Below are positions 25,728 to 34,302 of a stretch of 45,813 bases of DNA, in pieces; position 1 is the stretch's first letter, and each line of letters begins with the position of its first letter. Origin of the DNA: Chloroflexi bacterium GWB2_49_20. GTDB lineage: Bacteria > Chloroflexota > Anaerolineae > Anaerolineales > Villigracilaceae. The notes beneath the pieces were generated by a model, which was given only the letters and a program-made list of their open reading frames with translations, did not search any database and was not told the origin of the DNA. Location: assembly GCA_001796335.1 (NCBI GenBank), contig MGMF01000013.1, positions 1 through 45,813 on the forward strand, written 5' to 3'. The translations under genes were made by a program, and so were the position numbers.

Positions 25728-27131
25728 ATGAAAGAAAATTATAGTGAGTTCCGCACTGAAACAGACTCTTTTGGCCCGATCCAGGTTCCGGCTGACAAAT
25801 ACTGGGGCGCCCAGACACAACGCTCCCTGGCTAATTTCAAGATCGGCACTGAACGCCTGCCTCGAGCCATGATCCGGGCGCTGGGAATCATCAAACGCTG
25901 CGCGGCACTAACCAATATTGCCATGAACAACCTGGATGAAAGGATCGGCGGCGCAATTGTGGAGGCTGCCCGGGATGTCATTGATGGCAGGCTGGACGAT
26001 AATTTTCCCCTGGTTGTCTGGCAAACCGGTTCCGGCACCCAGTCAAACATGAACGCCAACGAGGTAATCTCCAACCTGGCCATCGAACGCCTGGGTGGCA
26101 GCAAAGGCTCCAAAACGCCAGTCCACCCGAACGATCACTGCAACCGCAGCCAGTCTTCAAATGATGTCTTCCCGACAGCCATGCACATCGCCACGGTTGA
26201 ACAGCTGCAACATTTATTGATCCCGTCGTTGCAGCACTTGCACGCAGCTCTCCTGGAGAAATCCCAGGCCTGGAATGACATCATCAAGATCGGGCGAACC
26301 CATTTGCAGGACGCCACACCGCTCACGCTGGGACAGGAGTTTTCGGGTTATGCCGCCCAGATCAAACTGGGGATCGATCGGGTCAATGACAGTCTCAAAC
26401 GACTTTATCCCCTGGCACAAGGCGGCACGGCCGTGGGCACGGGTTTGAACTCAAAGCCGGGTTTTGGGGAAATGTTTGCAGAGGAAGTTGCCCGGTTCAC
26501 TGGTCTGCCTTTCAGCTCTGCCCCAAACAAGTTTGAAGCGCTGGCGTCGCATGATGCGATGGTGGAGATCTCCGGGGTGTTGAACACCCTGGCGGTCAGC
26601 CTGAATAAAATTGCCAATGACATCCGCCTTCTGGGGTCCGGGCCGCGCTCCGGGATCGGGGAGCTCTCCCTGCCTGAAAACGAGCCGGGTTCTTCCATCA
26701 TGCCTGGAAAAGTGAACCCGACCCAGTGTGAAGCCATGACAATGGTATGCGCCCAGGTGATGGGTAATCACACCACGGTCACTTTTGCAGGAGCACAGGG
26801 ACAGCTTGAACTCAACGTTTTCAAACCGGTCATCGCTTACAACGTACTCCAATCCATCCGGCTGCTCGGAGATGCCGTCATAAGCTTCAGCGATAATTGT
26901 ATTGTGGGGACCGAGCCCAACCTTGAGCGCATTTCTGAATTTTTGGAAAAATCGCTGATGCTGGTAACCGCTTTGATCCCTCACATCGGATACGATAAGG
27001 CTGCCCGGATCGCCCAATTAGCTCTAAAAAATGGCAGTACACTCAGGGAAGAGGCCATCGCGAGTGGTTTTGTCAGCGAAGTTGAATTCGACAAATATGT
27101 CCGTCCGGAAGACATGCTTTCGCCTCACTAA
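25728..27131 (+). CDS. fumC: Class II fumarate hydratase
   Basis: TCA-cycle enzyme interconverting fumarate and malate; cytoplasmic homotetramer. 467 residues, the usual length. Motifs: [29 protein letters not shown], the catalytic-base region [10 protein letters not shown] and the superfamily signature [15 protein letters not shown]. The longer in-frame start 57 bases upstream adds residues with no family counterpart, so [16 protein letters not shown] is taken as the N-terminus. Monocistronic as far as can be seen. Confidence 0.96.
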   Translation: MKENYSEFRTETDSFGPIQVPADKYWGAQTQRSLANFKIGTERLPRAMIRALGIIKRCAALTNIAMNNLDERIGGAIVEAARDVIDGRLDDNFPLVVWQTGSGTQSNMNANEVISNLAIERLGGSKGSKTPVHPNDHCNRSQSSNDVFPTAMHIATVEQLQHLLIPSLQHLHAALLEKSQAWNDIIKIGRTHLQDATPLTLGQEFSGYAAQIKLGIDRVNDSLKRLYPLAQGGTAVGTGLNSKPGFGEMFAEEVARFTGLPFSSAPNKFEALASHDAMVEISGVLNTLAVSLNKIANDIRLLGSGPRSGIGELSLPENEPGSSIMPGKVNPTQCEAMTMVCAQVMGNHTTVTFAGAQGQLELNVFKPVIAYNVLQSIRLLGDAVISFSDNCIVGTEPNLERISEFLEKSLMLVTALIPHIGYDKAARIAQLALKNGSTLREEAIASGFVSEVEFDKYVRPEDMLSPH

Positions 27132-27210
27132 GAAAAAGAACCAGTCATGGATTTCTGCATTGACCCATTACAGATCACAGCCTTGAAGATGGTACTTTTT
27201 TTCACAAATA

Positions 27211-27224
27211 GCGCGATAATAAGA
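27211..27224 (+). promoter_or_regulatory. Repeated 14-mer GCGCGATAATAAGA, possible promoter element (copy 2)
   Basis: Same 14 bases as 24937-24950; contains GATAAT and lies 76 bases before the GNAT start. Confidence 0.3.
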
Positions 27225-27299
27225 GATGTGCAACCTCATCAAGCATCCTGTTGATGTTCGATATTTTTCAAAATCCGATATGGTTGCGGAGGTTTACTG

Positions 27300-28118
27300 A
27301 TGAGCGACATCCTGCAGGATCTATCACCTGCCAAACTTACAATTGCCATCGAAGAAAACTTGTTTGCCTGGATTCCCGTTTTCGGAAGGATGGGACGGGC
27401 GCATATGAGTGTTCGAGCTGGATTTAAGAAATCGATCACCCATGAACCTTTCGCATTGTTCAACAGCGTCATGGACGCCCGGCTGGCACCCGAACAGGTG
27501 GAAGCGGCCATCCAGTCCGTTATCTCTGACGCCAGCTTGCACAAGGTCCCTATGCTTTGGTGGACAGGCCCATCCACCCAACCGGCAGACCTGGGAAAGC
27601 GCCTGGAAGAACACGGCTTTAGCCTGCGTGATGAAGACCCCGGCATGGCGGTTGACCTGGCGTATCTGAATGAGAATTTACAAGCATTGCCAGGTCTATC
27701 CATCCAATTGGCGCAGGACGAGGCAGGTTGGCGGCAATGGAGCCGTATCATGGCACAGGGATTTGAGACTTCCACTCCCCATGATCCCCTTGTGGATGCC
27801 TGGTACAATCTTTTACGCCACACAGACCCGGAAACCACGCTGGCTTATATAGGCTGGTTGAATGACAAACCTGTGGCGACATCCCTCCTTTTCCTGGCCG
27901 CGGGAGTGGCTGGGATTTATGCTGTTTGCACCATCCCTGAAGCACGTCAGAGCGGGATAGGTGCATGGTTGACCCTGCATTCCCTGCTTCAAGCCCGTGA
28001 AAAGGAATATAAAGCAGGCATCCTGCAAGCCTCCAAGATGGGCATCAATGTTTACCGCTCACTGGGATTTCAGGAATATTGCACGATAAGTTCGTACCTG
28101 TGGAGACCAAAAATATAG
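27300..28118 (+). CDS. GNAT-family acetyltransferase
   Basis: 272 residues. The C-terminal half carries the GNAT fold: VATSLLFLAAGVAGIYAVCTIPEARQSGIGAWLTLHSL, with acetyl-CoA-binding motif A (xxQ-x-G-x-G/A as RQSGIGAWL), then a late NVYRSLGFQEY strand-turn. The N-terminal 130 residues form a second, weaker domain of the kind seen in double-GNAT proteins. GGAGG lies a few bases before the ATG. Acceptor substrate unknown. Confidence 0.82.
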   Translation: MSDILQDLSPAKLTIAIEENLFAWIPVFGRMGRAHMSVRAGFKKSITHEPFALFNSVMDARLAPEQVEAAIQSVISDASLHKVPMLWWTGPSTQPADLGKRLEEHGFSLRDEDPGMAVDLAYLNENLQALPGLSIQLAQDEAGWRQWSRIMAQGFETSTPHDPLVDAWYNLLRHTDPETTLAYIGWLNDKPVATSLLFLAAGVAGIYAVCTIPEARQSGIGAWLTLHSLLQAREKEYKAGILQASKMGINVYRSLGFQEYCTISSYLWRPKI

Positions 28119-28291
28119 CCAGCGCCGGCAAACCTTTTGGATGAAATTTTGGGGGTATGTTTTCTGATCTGACCTGAAATAATGAGACGCCATTTAAATT
28201 AGGCACAAATTCTGACACAGTACACGCTGCCCGATCAGAATTCCCTGGCGCCATCCATACAGCCCCATCCAAACGTGCTAAAATAACAACC

Positions 28292-28756
28292 ATGAGCCAA
28301 AAGTACACCTTCCATGCCACTATTGAAAACGCCGGCGGGGGCGGAGCCTTCGCGCGCATCCCCTTTGACGTGGAGCTGGCATTTGGGAAAAAGCGCGTGC
28401 CGGTGAATGCAAGCATTGATGGGCAGCCCTACCGTGGCACATTGGTACGCATGGGTGAACCCTGCCACATCCTCGGCATTCTCAAAGAGATCCGCCTTGC
28501 CGTCGGTAAGAGTTTTGGCGACATGGTGGAGATCATCCTGGAGGAAGATACCCAGCCACGCAGTGTGGAACTGCCGGCAGATTTCCAACAGGCATTAGAA
28601 AAAGAGCCGCTGGCCAAAGCAGCCTTCGAGAAGCTGGCTTACACTCACCAAAAGGAGCATGTGCGCGCCATCCTGGAGGCCAAACGCGAGGAAACCCGCC
28701 GCAGCCGCATTATAAAAGCCATTGAGATGTTGAAGCAACCACGGAAGGGCGCGTGA
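28292..28756 (+). CDS. YdeI/OmpD-associated-family protein with DUF1905 domain
   Basis: 154 residues. The N-terminal DUF1905 beta-barrel-like domain (about 1-95) shows PFDVELAFGKKRVPVNASIDG and a GILKEIRLAVGKSFGD block. The C-terminal YdeI-like helical tail has LPADFQQALEKEP and YTHQKEHVRAILEAKREETRRSRI. Molecular role not established for the family. The stop overlaps the start of the Nudix gene, so the two are coupled. Confidence 0.82.
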   Translation: MSQKYTFHATIENAGGGGAFARIPFDVELAFGKKRVPVNASIDGQPYRGTLVRMGEPCHILGILKEIRLAVGKSFGDMVEIILEEDTQPRSVELPADFQQALEKEPLAKAAFEKLAYTHQKEHVRAILEAKREETRRSRIIKAIEMLKQPRKGA

Positions 28757-29379
28757 TGGGAGAACAGGTCCCCGATTTGCTGCGCTGGGCACGCCAGCTT
28801 TTTACCATCAGCCAGGCTGGATTGACTTATTGCAAGAACGAATTTGACCTGGAACGCTACCAGCAACTTAAGGAGATGGCTGCCGAAATGCTGGCCAGCC
28901 ACTCCAGCGAATCAAAAGAGGCTGTGCTGCAAAGTTTTTCCATGCAGGCCGGTTATGCCACACCCAAGATCGATGTACGCGGCGCAATTATCCGGGACGG
29001 GAAGATACTCCTGATCCAGGAACAATCAGACGGGCGCTGGGCCATGCCCGGCGGTTGGGCTGACATCGGTGACTTTCCAGCTGAAACGGTGACCCGCGAA
29101 GTCTGGGAGGAGAGCGGCTTTAAGGTGCATGTGGATAAAGTAATTGCCGTTTACGATGCCAACCATGTCGCCCCGCTGGAGTTTTACCACGCCTACAAGC
29201 TCATCTTCCAATGCAGCATCACAGGGGGTCAGCCCCAGACCAGCAACGAAACCCTGGCAGTTGGTTTTTTTAATCTGAACGAACTGCCGCCCCTTTCCAG
29301 GACCCGTACGGACCAGGTCATGCTGGAAGAAGTCTTTGCGCATTACCAGGATCCCAAGCGCCCAACCGCTTTTAATTAA
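28756..29379 (+). CDS. Nudix hydrolase with N-terminal Nudix_N domain
   Basis: 207 residues. The N-terminal helical part (about 1-65) resembles Nudix_N; the catalytic domain starts at KIDVRGAIIRDGKILLIQE. The Nudix box reads GGWADIGDFPAETVTREVWEESG, with Asp replacing the first Glu of the consensus but the catalytic REVWEE intact. The GGWAD form is typical of nucleoside-diphosphate-sugar pyrophosphatases. ATG overlaps the previous stop (TGATG); pyrD begins four bases after its stop, so all three may share a transcript. Confidence 0.9.
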   Translation: MGEQVPDLLRWARQLFTISQAGLTYCKNEFDLERYQQLKEMAAEMLASHSSESKEAVLQSFSMQAGYATPKIDVRGAIIRDGKILLIQEQSDGRWAMPGGWADIGDFPAETVTREVWEESGFKVHVDKVIAVYDANHVAPLEFYHAYKLIFQCSITGGQPQTSNETLAVGFFNLNELPPLSRTRTDQVMLEEVFAHYQDPKRPTAFN

Positions 29380-29383
29380 TAGA

Positions 29384-30388
29384 ATGTATAAATATTTACG
29401 CCCCGTATTGTTCCGCCTTGACCCCGAAAACGCCCATAGCCTGACCCTTAACCTGGTGCGGCTGGCAGGCATTTTTCCCCTGGCGCGCTGGCTGTTACAG
29501 GCAAGGTACGCCGCTCCGGATAATCCGGTCAGCGCCTTTGGGCTGACCTTCAAAAATCCTATCGGACTGGCAGCCGGATATGACAAGGATGGGGTGGCTG
29601 TGCGCGGATTGGCTGCACTGGGGTTCGGTCACATCGAGGTAGGCACGGTCACACCACGTCCGCAACCGGGCAACCCCCGGCCGCGCATCTTCCGCCTGGT
29701 GGAAGACCAGGCGGTCATCAACCGCATGGGCTTTCCGGGGCGCGGTGCAGATTTTGTGACCCGGCAGCTGGCTGCCATCCAACGTCCTTCGTCCATTGTC
29801 CTGGGGGTTAATCTGGGCAAGAACAAAGATACTCCCCTGGAAGAAGCGGCCGGGGATTACATCGGCTTGATGCACATCTTTGCCCCACTGGCTGATTACC
29901 TGACCATTAACATCAGCTCACCCAACACAGTTGGGCTGCGCCGCCTGCAGGGGCGCCAGATGTTGAATGAGCTGCTGGGAGCCATTGCACGTGAACGGAT
30001 TTCGTTACCCTGCAATATACCGGTGCTGGTCAAGCTGGCTCCCGACCTGGAGAAGAATGAGCTCGAGGATGCCCTGGAAGTGATCCTGGCCACAGGCATG
30101 GATGGAATCGTTGCCACCAACACCACGTTGTCGCGTCCCGATTTAAAATCAACCAGGGCTGTTGAAAGCGGCGGGCTGAGCGGAACGCCGCTCCAGGCTC
30201 TCAGCCTGAAAATGCTGGAGAAAATCGTTCGAAACGTGGGTGGGCGCATCCCGGTGGTCAGCGTGGGCGGAGTGATGACACCCGCCGATGCCGATAGACG
30301 CTTGCAGGCCGGGGCGACCCTGGTCCAGGTTTACACCGGACTGATCTTTGCCGGGCCGGGATTAATCAAAAAAATCCTTACAGGTTGA
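29384..30388 (+). CDS. pyrD: Dihydroorotate dehydrogenase, class 2 (quinone-linked)
   Basis: Fourth step of pyrimidine synthesis; membrane-associated FMN enzyme passing electrons to quinone. 334 residues. The N-terminal helical extension (MYKYLRPVLFRLDPENAHSL) is the class 2 quinone tunnel domain. Then AAGYDKDG, the catalytic serine region NISSPNTVGLRRLQ, VKLAPDL, ATNTTLSR, GGLSGTPLQ and the phosphate-binding SVGGVMTPADA. The usual NRMGFNN motif reads NRMGFPGRG, a variation in the FMN/substrate loop. Start chosen at the class 2 N-terminus; an earlier in-frame ATG would overlap the Nudix gene. Confidence 0.95.
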   Translation: MYKYLRPVLFRLDPENAHSLTLNLVRLAGIFPLARWLLQARYAAPDNPVSAFGLTFKNPIGLAAGYDKDGVAVRGLAALGFGHIEVGTVTPRPQPGNPRPRIFRLVEDQAVINRMGFPGRGADFVTRQLAAIQRPSSIVLGVNLGKNKDTPLEEAAGDYIGLMHIFAPLADYLTINISSPNTVGLRRLQGRQMLNELLGAIARERISLPCNIPVLVKLAPDLEKNELEDALEVILATGMDGIVATNTTLSRPDLKSTRAVESGGLSGTPLQALSLKMLEKIVRNVGGRIPVVSVGGVMTPADADRRLQAGATLVQVYTGLIFAGPGLIKKILTG

Positions 30389-30436
30389 GCCTGCCTGTCA
30401 AGGCCGGCAGACAGCCAAATATTCTCAAAATCGCGA

Positions 30437-30442
30437 TATAAT
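30437..30442 (+). promoter_or_regulatory. -10 box for the tRNA gene
   Basis: Exact TATAAT 12 bases before the tRNA 5' end, correct for a transcript starting near the mature end. No clear -35. Confidence 0.45.
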
Positions 30443-30454
30443 CTTCTTCACCTC

Positions 30455-30528
30455 GCCCCAGTAGCTCAAATGGACAGAGTAGGGCACTCCTAAGGCCAAG
30501 GTTGTGGGTTCAATTCCCGCCTGGGGCA
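30455..30528 (+). tRNA. tRNA-Arg (CCU anticodon)
   Basis: 74-base cloverleaf: acceptor GCCCCAG/CTGGGGC, D stem GCTC/GAGT, anticodon loop CTCCTAA with anticodon CCT, T stem GTGGG/CCCGC (one T-G) with loop TTCAATT, discriminator A. CCA is not encoded. The anticodon stem GGGCA/GGCCA pairs only at its three central positions; both end pairs are G-A/A-G mismatches, which is unusual. Everything else is canonical, so the gene is probably functional. Confidence 0.85.
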
Positions 30529-30537
30529 CAGATATAT

Positions 30538-30572
30538 AAGACCCGAAGGGTTTTGGAAACCCTTCGGGTCTT
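30538..30572 (+). terminator. Strong hairpin terminator after tRNA-Arg
   Basis: A perfect 16-bp stem (arms 30538-30553 and 30557-30572, core GACCCGAAGGGTTT) with loop TGG, starting ten bases after the tRNA. The U-tract is short, but stem strength is high. Confidence 0.75.
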
Positions 30573-30724
30573 CCATCGTTTAGAGAAATTTCTGGCTGGT
30601 TTACGTTTTGAGCAGCGGGGAAGATTGTAGTACTACCAATTAAATATTGACTGAATGTCTTATCTGTTGAGATAAGTTTTAGCCCATCCCTTACTTTTCC
30701 GGAAATTTCCCCTTTTTTATACTT

Positions 30725-30887
30725 CGTAGATTCAAGTAGCAAGTGCAACTAAAGAGGTCGAAAAATATGATTTTCCCGTAATTCGGTGTCTGGTTGACGT
30801 TATGCTGTAGACTATGATAAATTAAGTAAATAATTTCTTAAAATTCACCCTAAAAAAAGAACAAACGGATTCTGTTCTATCATTCAG
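30725..30887 (+). repeat. 163-bp direct repeat beginning with an IS30-like end (copy 1)
   Basis: Nearly identical to 32921-33082, differing by one substitution in CCCGTAATTC/CCCGTCATTC and small changes around CACCCT-AAAAAAAGAAC. It opens with CGTAGATTCAAG and GTGCAACT, which resembles IS30-family terminal inverted repeats (TGTAGATTCAA...GCAACA). No transposase fragment was found inside. The flanks of the two copies differ. Confidence 0.8.
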
Positions 30888-30922
30888 TCATTGATAAAGG
30901 ATTTCGTATCTAAAAATTAACC

Positions 30923-31012
30923 ATGCACCCGAACCGCTTCCTTCCCCTACTTCTGTTGATCGCCGCAGCTTTGCTCCTACCAGCCTCCGGCGACCCGCCG
31001 CTCGGAAGGTAA
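30923..31012 (+). pseudogene. Signal-peptide fragment of a lost exported protein
   Basis: A 29-codon ORF MHPNRFLPLLLLIAAALLLP followed by ASGDPPLGR and TAA is a textbook Sec signal with no mature protein behind it. No ribosome site of note. Read as the 5' remnant of an exported protein; a short peptide gene is less likely. Confidence 0.4.
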
Positions 31013-31436
31013 GCGGCATGACGATGAAACGATGGGTTTCGCCATAGGTTCGAGGGTCAGTATCAACTCCAAGCCTGGAAAAAATTAAGTCGCCAAAGGC
31101 GCTTCCTTATTTGCTCTGAGGCCACCGGAGAGGTCCAGGAGAAACCGGTGGCCGCACGTGGAGGCGGCGAAGACGCCGAAGCAAAGAGGCTGAGACAGAC
31201 AGGCTGGTTTAAAAATGAAAACAAGGCTAAGGTAAAGGAAAATAAGTAATCAACCCCCGATCGTGATACCTCTAAACCTTCTATTGATTAATCATTAATA
31301 TATGTTTAAAATGTAGAGAGCAATGACTCGTTCGTGTTTCTCTGCTGAATTTCATCCCCTGCGATCAAGTATTTAAAGCCTTGAGGAATTTTCGGGTTTC
31401 CAAATTCAGAAGTATATTATTAAACACTACACGACA

Positions 31437-32891
31437 ATGATAAGAAGAATATTTCCGCTTTTGATTTGCGCCTTGTTTATTTTGTCATGTTCGCTCCCTA
31501 CTCGTGGAATCCTGCCTACAAATGATGTGACGATTTCTCCGAGCCAGATCCCTTCAACAGCGCTGGCTGCCCAACCGACTTATTATCCGGGCGAGTTGGT
31601 GGATTATTTGGCTCAACCGGGTGATACTCTACCTTCACTTGCGGTACATTTCAATACCACGGAAACAGAGATCAGGGCAGCCAACCCTAATATCCCGCAG
31701 GATGCTACGACTCTGCCTCCGGGTATGCCTATGAAAATCCCGATCTATTATTTGCCAATATGGGGTACGTCTTATCAGATTGTGCCGGATAATATTTTTA
31801 TTAATGGTCCTCTTTCAGTAAAATTCAAAACGAGCGAATTTGTTGCGCTTCATCCAGGCTGGATCAAAGATTACCTTGCTTATGCTGGAGGCTTGACCCG
31901 TTCCGGAGCGGATATCGTTGATCTGGTGGCATTAAATTTCAGCATCAGCCCGCAAATGCTGCTGACTTTACTTGAGTACCAGACCCATGCTTTAACAGAT
32001 CCACAACCTCCTGAAACGAAGTATATGCTTGGATACAATGATATTGAACATGAGGGTTTATATTTGCAGTTGGTATGGGCGGCAAATATACTTAACAATG
32101 GTTTTTATAACTGGAGAAGCGGCCATATAAAAACATTTGAACATCCGGATGGCAAGCTTGAACGACCCGATCCCTGGCAAAACGCTGCCACTGTAGCCAT
32201 ACAGGCATATTTTTTGGAAAAACCGGAAAGTGAATATGCTTTTGCAACTGGACCAGATGGGTTGGCCAAAACATTCAAAGATTTGTTCGGGAATCCCTGG
32301 GAAGTGCTGGAGGCGCATATTCCAGCAAGTTTACAGCAACCTCTTTTTCTCTTCCCTTTCCATGCGGGCGAAACCTGGAGCTTAACAGGAGGTCCTCATT
32401 CGGGTTGGGGAACCCTTGAGCCTTATGCGGCGATCGATTTTGCACCTCCCAAAAACGTGGGCGTATGTGAACCATCCGACCTTTGGGCAACTGCATTAGC
32501 AGATGGTGTCATCGCTCGATCTGAAACCGGTATTGTTGTTCTTGATTTGGATGGCGATGGGGATGAAAGAACAGGATGGAACATAATTTACCTGCATATC
32601 GCTACCGATGGCCGTGTAGGGGTTGGAATCCAAGTAAACGCTGGAGACTCACTTGGACACCCATCCTGTGAGGGGAGGGGTATGACGGCGACTGGGACGC
32701 ATGTTCACATTGCCCGCAAATATAACGGCGAATGGATCCCGGCAGATGGCACCCTTGCTTTTAATTTGGAAGGTTGGGTCGCTCACGATGGGAGAAAACA
32801 ATATTTGGGTACACTTACACGCGGTAGCGAAACTATAACAGCTTGTATGGGTTGCACTAATTTCGCCAGCAAAGTTACCGCAGGACAATAA
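31437..32891 (+). CDS. LysM-M23 peptidase-like lipoprotein
   Basis: 484 residues. Lipoprotein signal MIRRIFPLLICALFILSC (Cys18). A LysM domain (about 56-105, AQPGDTLPSLAVHFNTTETEIRAANP) binds peptidoglycan. A middle region of about 200 residues is unrecognised and followed by an M23-like domain (about 305-450): GGPHSGWGTLEPYAAIDFAPP (first His and Asp), IIYLHIA and GTHVHIA (His-x-His). The metal set of a LytM/M23 endopeptidase is therefore present, though the first motif is longer than usual. Probably trims the cell wall from outside. Flanked on both sides by the 163-bp direct repeat; no ribosome site stands out before the ATG. Confidence 0.78.
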   Translation: MIRRIFPLLICALFILSCSLPTRGILPTNDVTISPSQIPSTALAAQPTYYPGELVDYLAQPGDTLPSLAVHFNTTETEIRAANPNIPQDATTLPPGMPMKIPIYYLPIWGTSYQIVPDNIFINGPLSVKFKTSEFVALHPGWIKDYLAYAGGLTRSGADIVDLVALNFSISPQMLLTLLEYQTHALTDPQPPETKYMLGYNDIEHEGLYLQLVWAANILNNGFYNWRSGHIKTFEHPDGKLERPDPWQNAATVAIQAYFLEKPESEYAFATGPDGLAKTFKDLFGNPWEVLEAHIPASLQQPLFLFPFHAGETWSLTGGPHSGWGTLEPYAAIDFAPPKNVGVCEPSDLWATALADGVIARSETGIVVLDLDGDGDERTGWNIIYLHIATDGRVGVGIQVNAGDSLGHPSCEGRGMTATGTHVHIARKYNGEWIPADGTLAFNLEGWVAHDGRKQYLGTLTRGSETITACMGCTNFASKVTAGQ

Positions 32892-32920
32892 TATTACCAG
32901 AATATCGGTTTGATTAATCC

Positions 32921-33082
32921 CGTAGATTCAAGTAGCAAGTGCAACTAAAGAGGTCGAAAAATATGATTTTCCCGTCATTCGGTGTCTGGTTGACGTTATG
33001 CTGTAGACTATGATAAATTAAGTAAATAATTTCTTAAAATTCACTCCTAAAAAAAACAAACGGATTCTGTTCTATCATTCAG
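32921..33082 (+). repeat. 163-bp direct repeat beginning with an IS30-like end (copy 2)
   Basis: Second copy, same orientation as 30725-30887, 30 bases after the lipoprotein stop. Starts CGTAGATTCAAGTAGCAAGT and ends TCTATCATTCAG. The two copies bound a 2.03-kb segment containing the LysM-M23 gene. Confidence 0.8.
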
Positions 33083-33447
33083 GGGGTTGCGGTTCATTAG
33101 AAAACCCTCCCGTCAGTGAAAATATCGTTTAGGGCTTATACCTCCCACATTAAATATCCGCATATCTTCCAAGTTGGAGAAACCATAATTTTTCATTATC
33201 GTTTTTCCAAAATTGATATTTTTGTATTACAATTATCGTATCTTGTAGACAATTGTAGTGTTACAATCTTGAAATAAAGAAAGTATTTGCGAAATTTTCA
33301 CCCTCCCCTCTCTGAAAGGAGAAATTTCATATTGCAATATAAAAATATTTAGAGTTTGAATTTTAAGTTTTCCATCGGAAGATAATTTGATTCCGCTCAC
33401 GGACTTTCGAATTTCTATATGTATTTTATGGAGGAAGACCTGACATT
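33083..33447. promoter_or_regulatory. AT-rich control region of the peptide/creatininase cluster
   Basis: 365 bases without a gene, strikingly AT-rich. It holds the TTGTA/TACAA palindrome cluster (33222-33267) and a GGAGGAAG ribosome site before ATG 33448. The promoter itself could not be fixed: TACAAT at 33262 is a plausible -10 without a good -35. Confidence 0.5.
33222..33267. promoter_or_regulatory. Cluster of three TTGTA/TACAA palindromes, candidate operators
   Basis: Within 46 bases: TTGTA-T-TACAA (33222-33232), TTGT-AG-ACAA (33243-33252) and ATTGTA-GTGT-TACAAT (33252-33267). The half-site TTGTA with varied spacers resembles operators of GntR-type (FadR/FCD) regulators. The cluster stands about 180 bases before the first gene. 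No regulator gene is present in this cluster. Confidence 0.5.
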
Positions 33448-34302
33448 ATGACGAAAAAAACCATCTATAGTCAACTTACATGGCCAGAGACTAAAGAGGC
33501 CATTGCAGAGGAACGAGTGGTATTGCTACCTACGGGCAGCATTGAGGGTCACGGTCCTCATTGTCCATTAGATACAGATACGGTGATTGCCGAGGGAGTT
33601 TGTAAGCGCGTTGCCGAATTAATTCCGGATCAAGTTCTTGTACTTCCACCATTGTCCATTGGTCTGGCGAACAACCATATGGATTTCCCTGGTACACTAA
33701 CATTTACTGAAATTACATATATCAATATGGTGAGTGAGATTTGTTTGGGTCTCGGACACCATGGGTTTAAACGTATATTGATAATAAACGGGCATGGGGG
33801 TAATCAACCAGCTTTGGATGTTGCTGCCCGCATTGTCAATAACCGCAACCCGGGTGTACTTTGCGGGGTCATGACCTATTACTCTACGCCAAAAGCCATG
33901 AAAATTGATGCAGAGTACGCAAAAGCTCAAGGTCTAACAGGTTCGCAGGATCATGGTGGTTTCGGTGAAACCTCATGCTATTTGGCGTTTAACCCTGATC
34001 CGGTAGATATGAGTAAGGCCCAGAAAGCCGAAATCCCATATAGTTCAGCGTTTGGATTCGGTGCAGAAGATGCTCCAGTCATTTTGATGCCATATTGGAG
34101 CACGGTTACTCCTCTTGGAATGATGGGAGATCCGCGGAAGGCTAATGCTGAAGATGGCAATACCTATTTAAATGTTGTTGTTGAAGAAATTACTCAAATC
34201 GTACGGGATTTCAAGAAGATGAACCTGTCTTCTCGGAATGACCAGCACGACCCCCCTGCCCCGGCATGGGGAACTCACTTCTTTGCCAAAGGAGACAAAT
34301 AA
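33448..34302 (+). CDS. Creatininase-family metal-dependent amidohydrolase
   Basis: 284 residues, cytoplasmic. The metal motif LPTGSIEGHGPHCPLDTDT gives Glu33, His35 and Asp44; further motifs are INGHGGNQPALD and DHGGFGETS with the last Glu ligand. The family includes creatininase, the FAPy hydrolase ArfB and the mycofactocin peptidase MftE, all cleaving amide bonds in small or cyclic compounds. GGAGGAAG precedes the ATG. First gene of the cluster; its stop touches the start of the binding-protein gene (TAA directly followed by ATG), so they are coupled. The substrate is probably what the importer delivers; creatinine itself is not implied. Confidence 0.88.
   Translation: MTKKTIYSQLTWPETKEAIAEERVVLLPTGSIEGHGPHCPLDTDTVIAEGVCKRVAELIPDQVLVLPPLSIGLANNHMDFPGTLTFTEITYINMVSEICLGLGHHGFKRILIINGHGGNQPALDVAARIVNNRNPGVLCGVMTYYSTPKAMKIDAEYAKAQGLTGSQDHGGFGETSCYLAFNPDPVDMSKAQKAEIPYSSAFGFGAEDAPVILMPYWSTVTPLGMMGDPRKANAEDGNTYLNVVVEEITQIVRDFKKMNLSSRNDQHDPPAPAWGTHFFAKGDK

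Larger units (their letters stand above)
30573..31436. other. Long non-coding stretch with repeat and gene debris
   Basis: Contains the first 163-bp IS30-like repeat (30725-30887), a decayed signal-peptide ORF (30923-31012), and a hairpin GGCCACCGG/CCGGTGGCC (31121-31129 with 31146-31154) inside a locally GC-rich patch. No intact gene of useful size is visible on either strand. Confidence 0.6.

Noticed and set aside
26451-27017. 188-codon minus-strand frame opposite fumC
   Set aside because: Fully inside conserved fumarase sequence; shadow.
27148-27255. Short ORF MDFCIDPLQITALK... between fumC and the GNAT gene
   Set aside because: 35 codons, no ribosome site, overlaps the repeated 14-mer; no support.
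30425-30748. 107-codon minus-strand frame across tRNA-Arg and its terminator
   Set aside because: It runs through a structural RNA, a perfect hairpin and part of a repeat; not coding.
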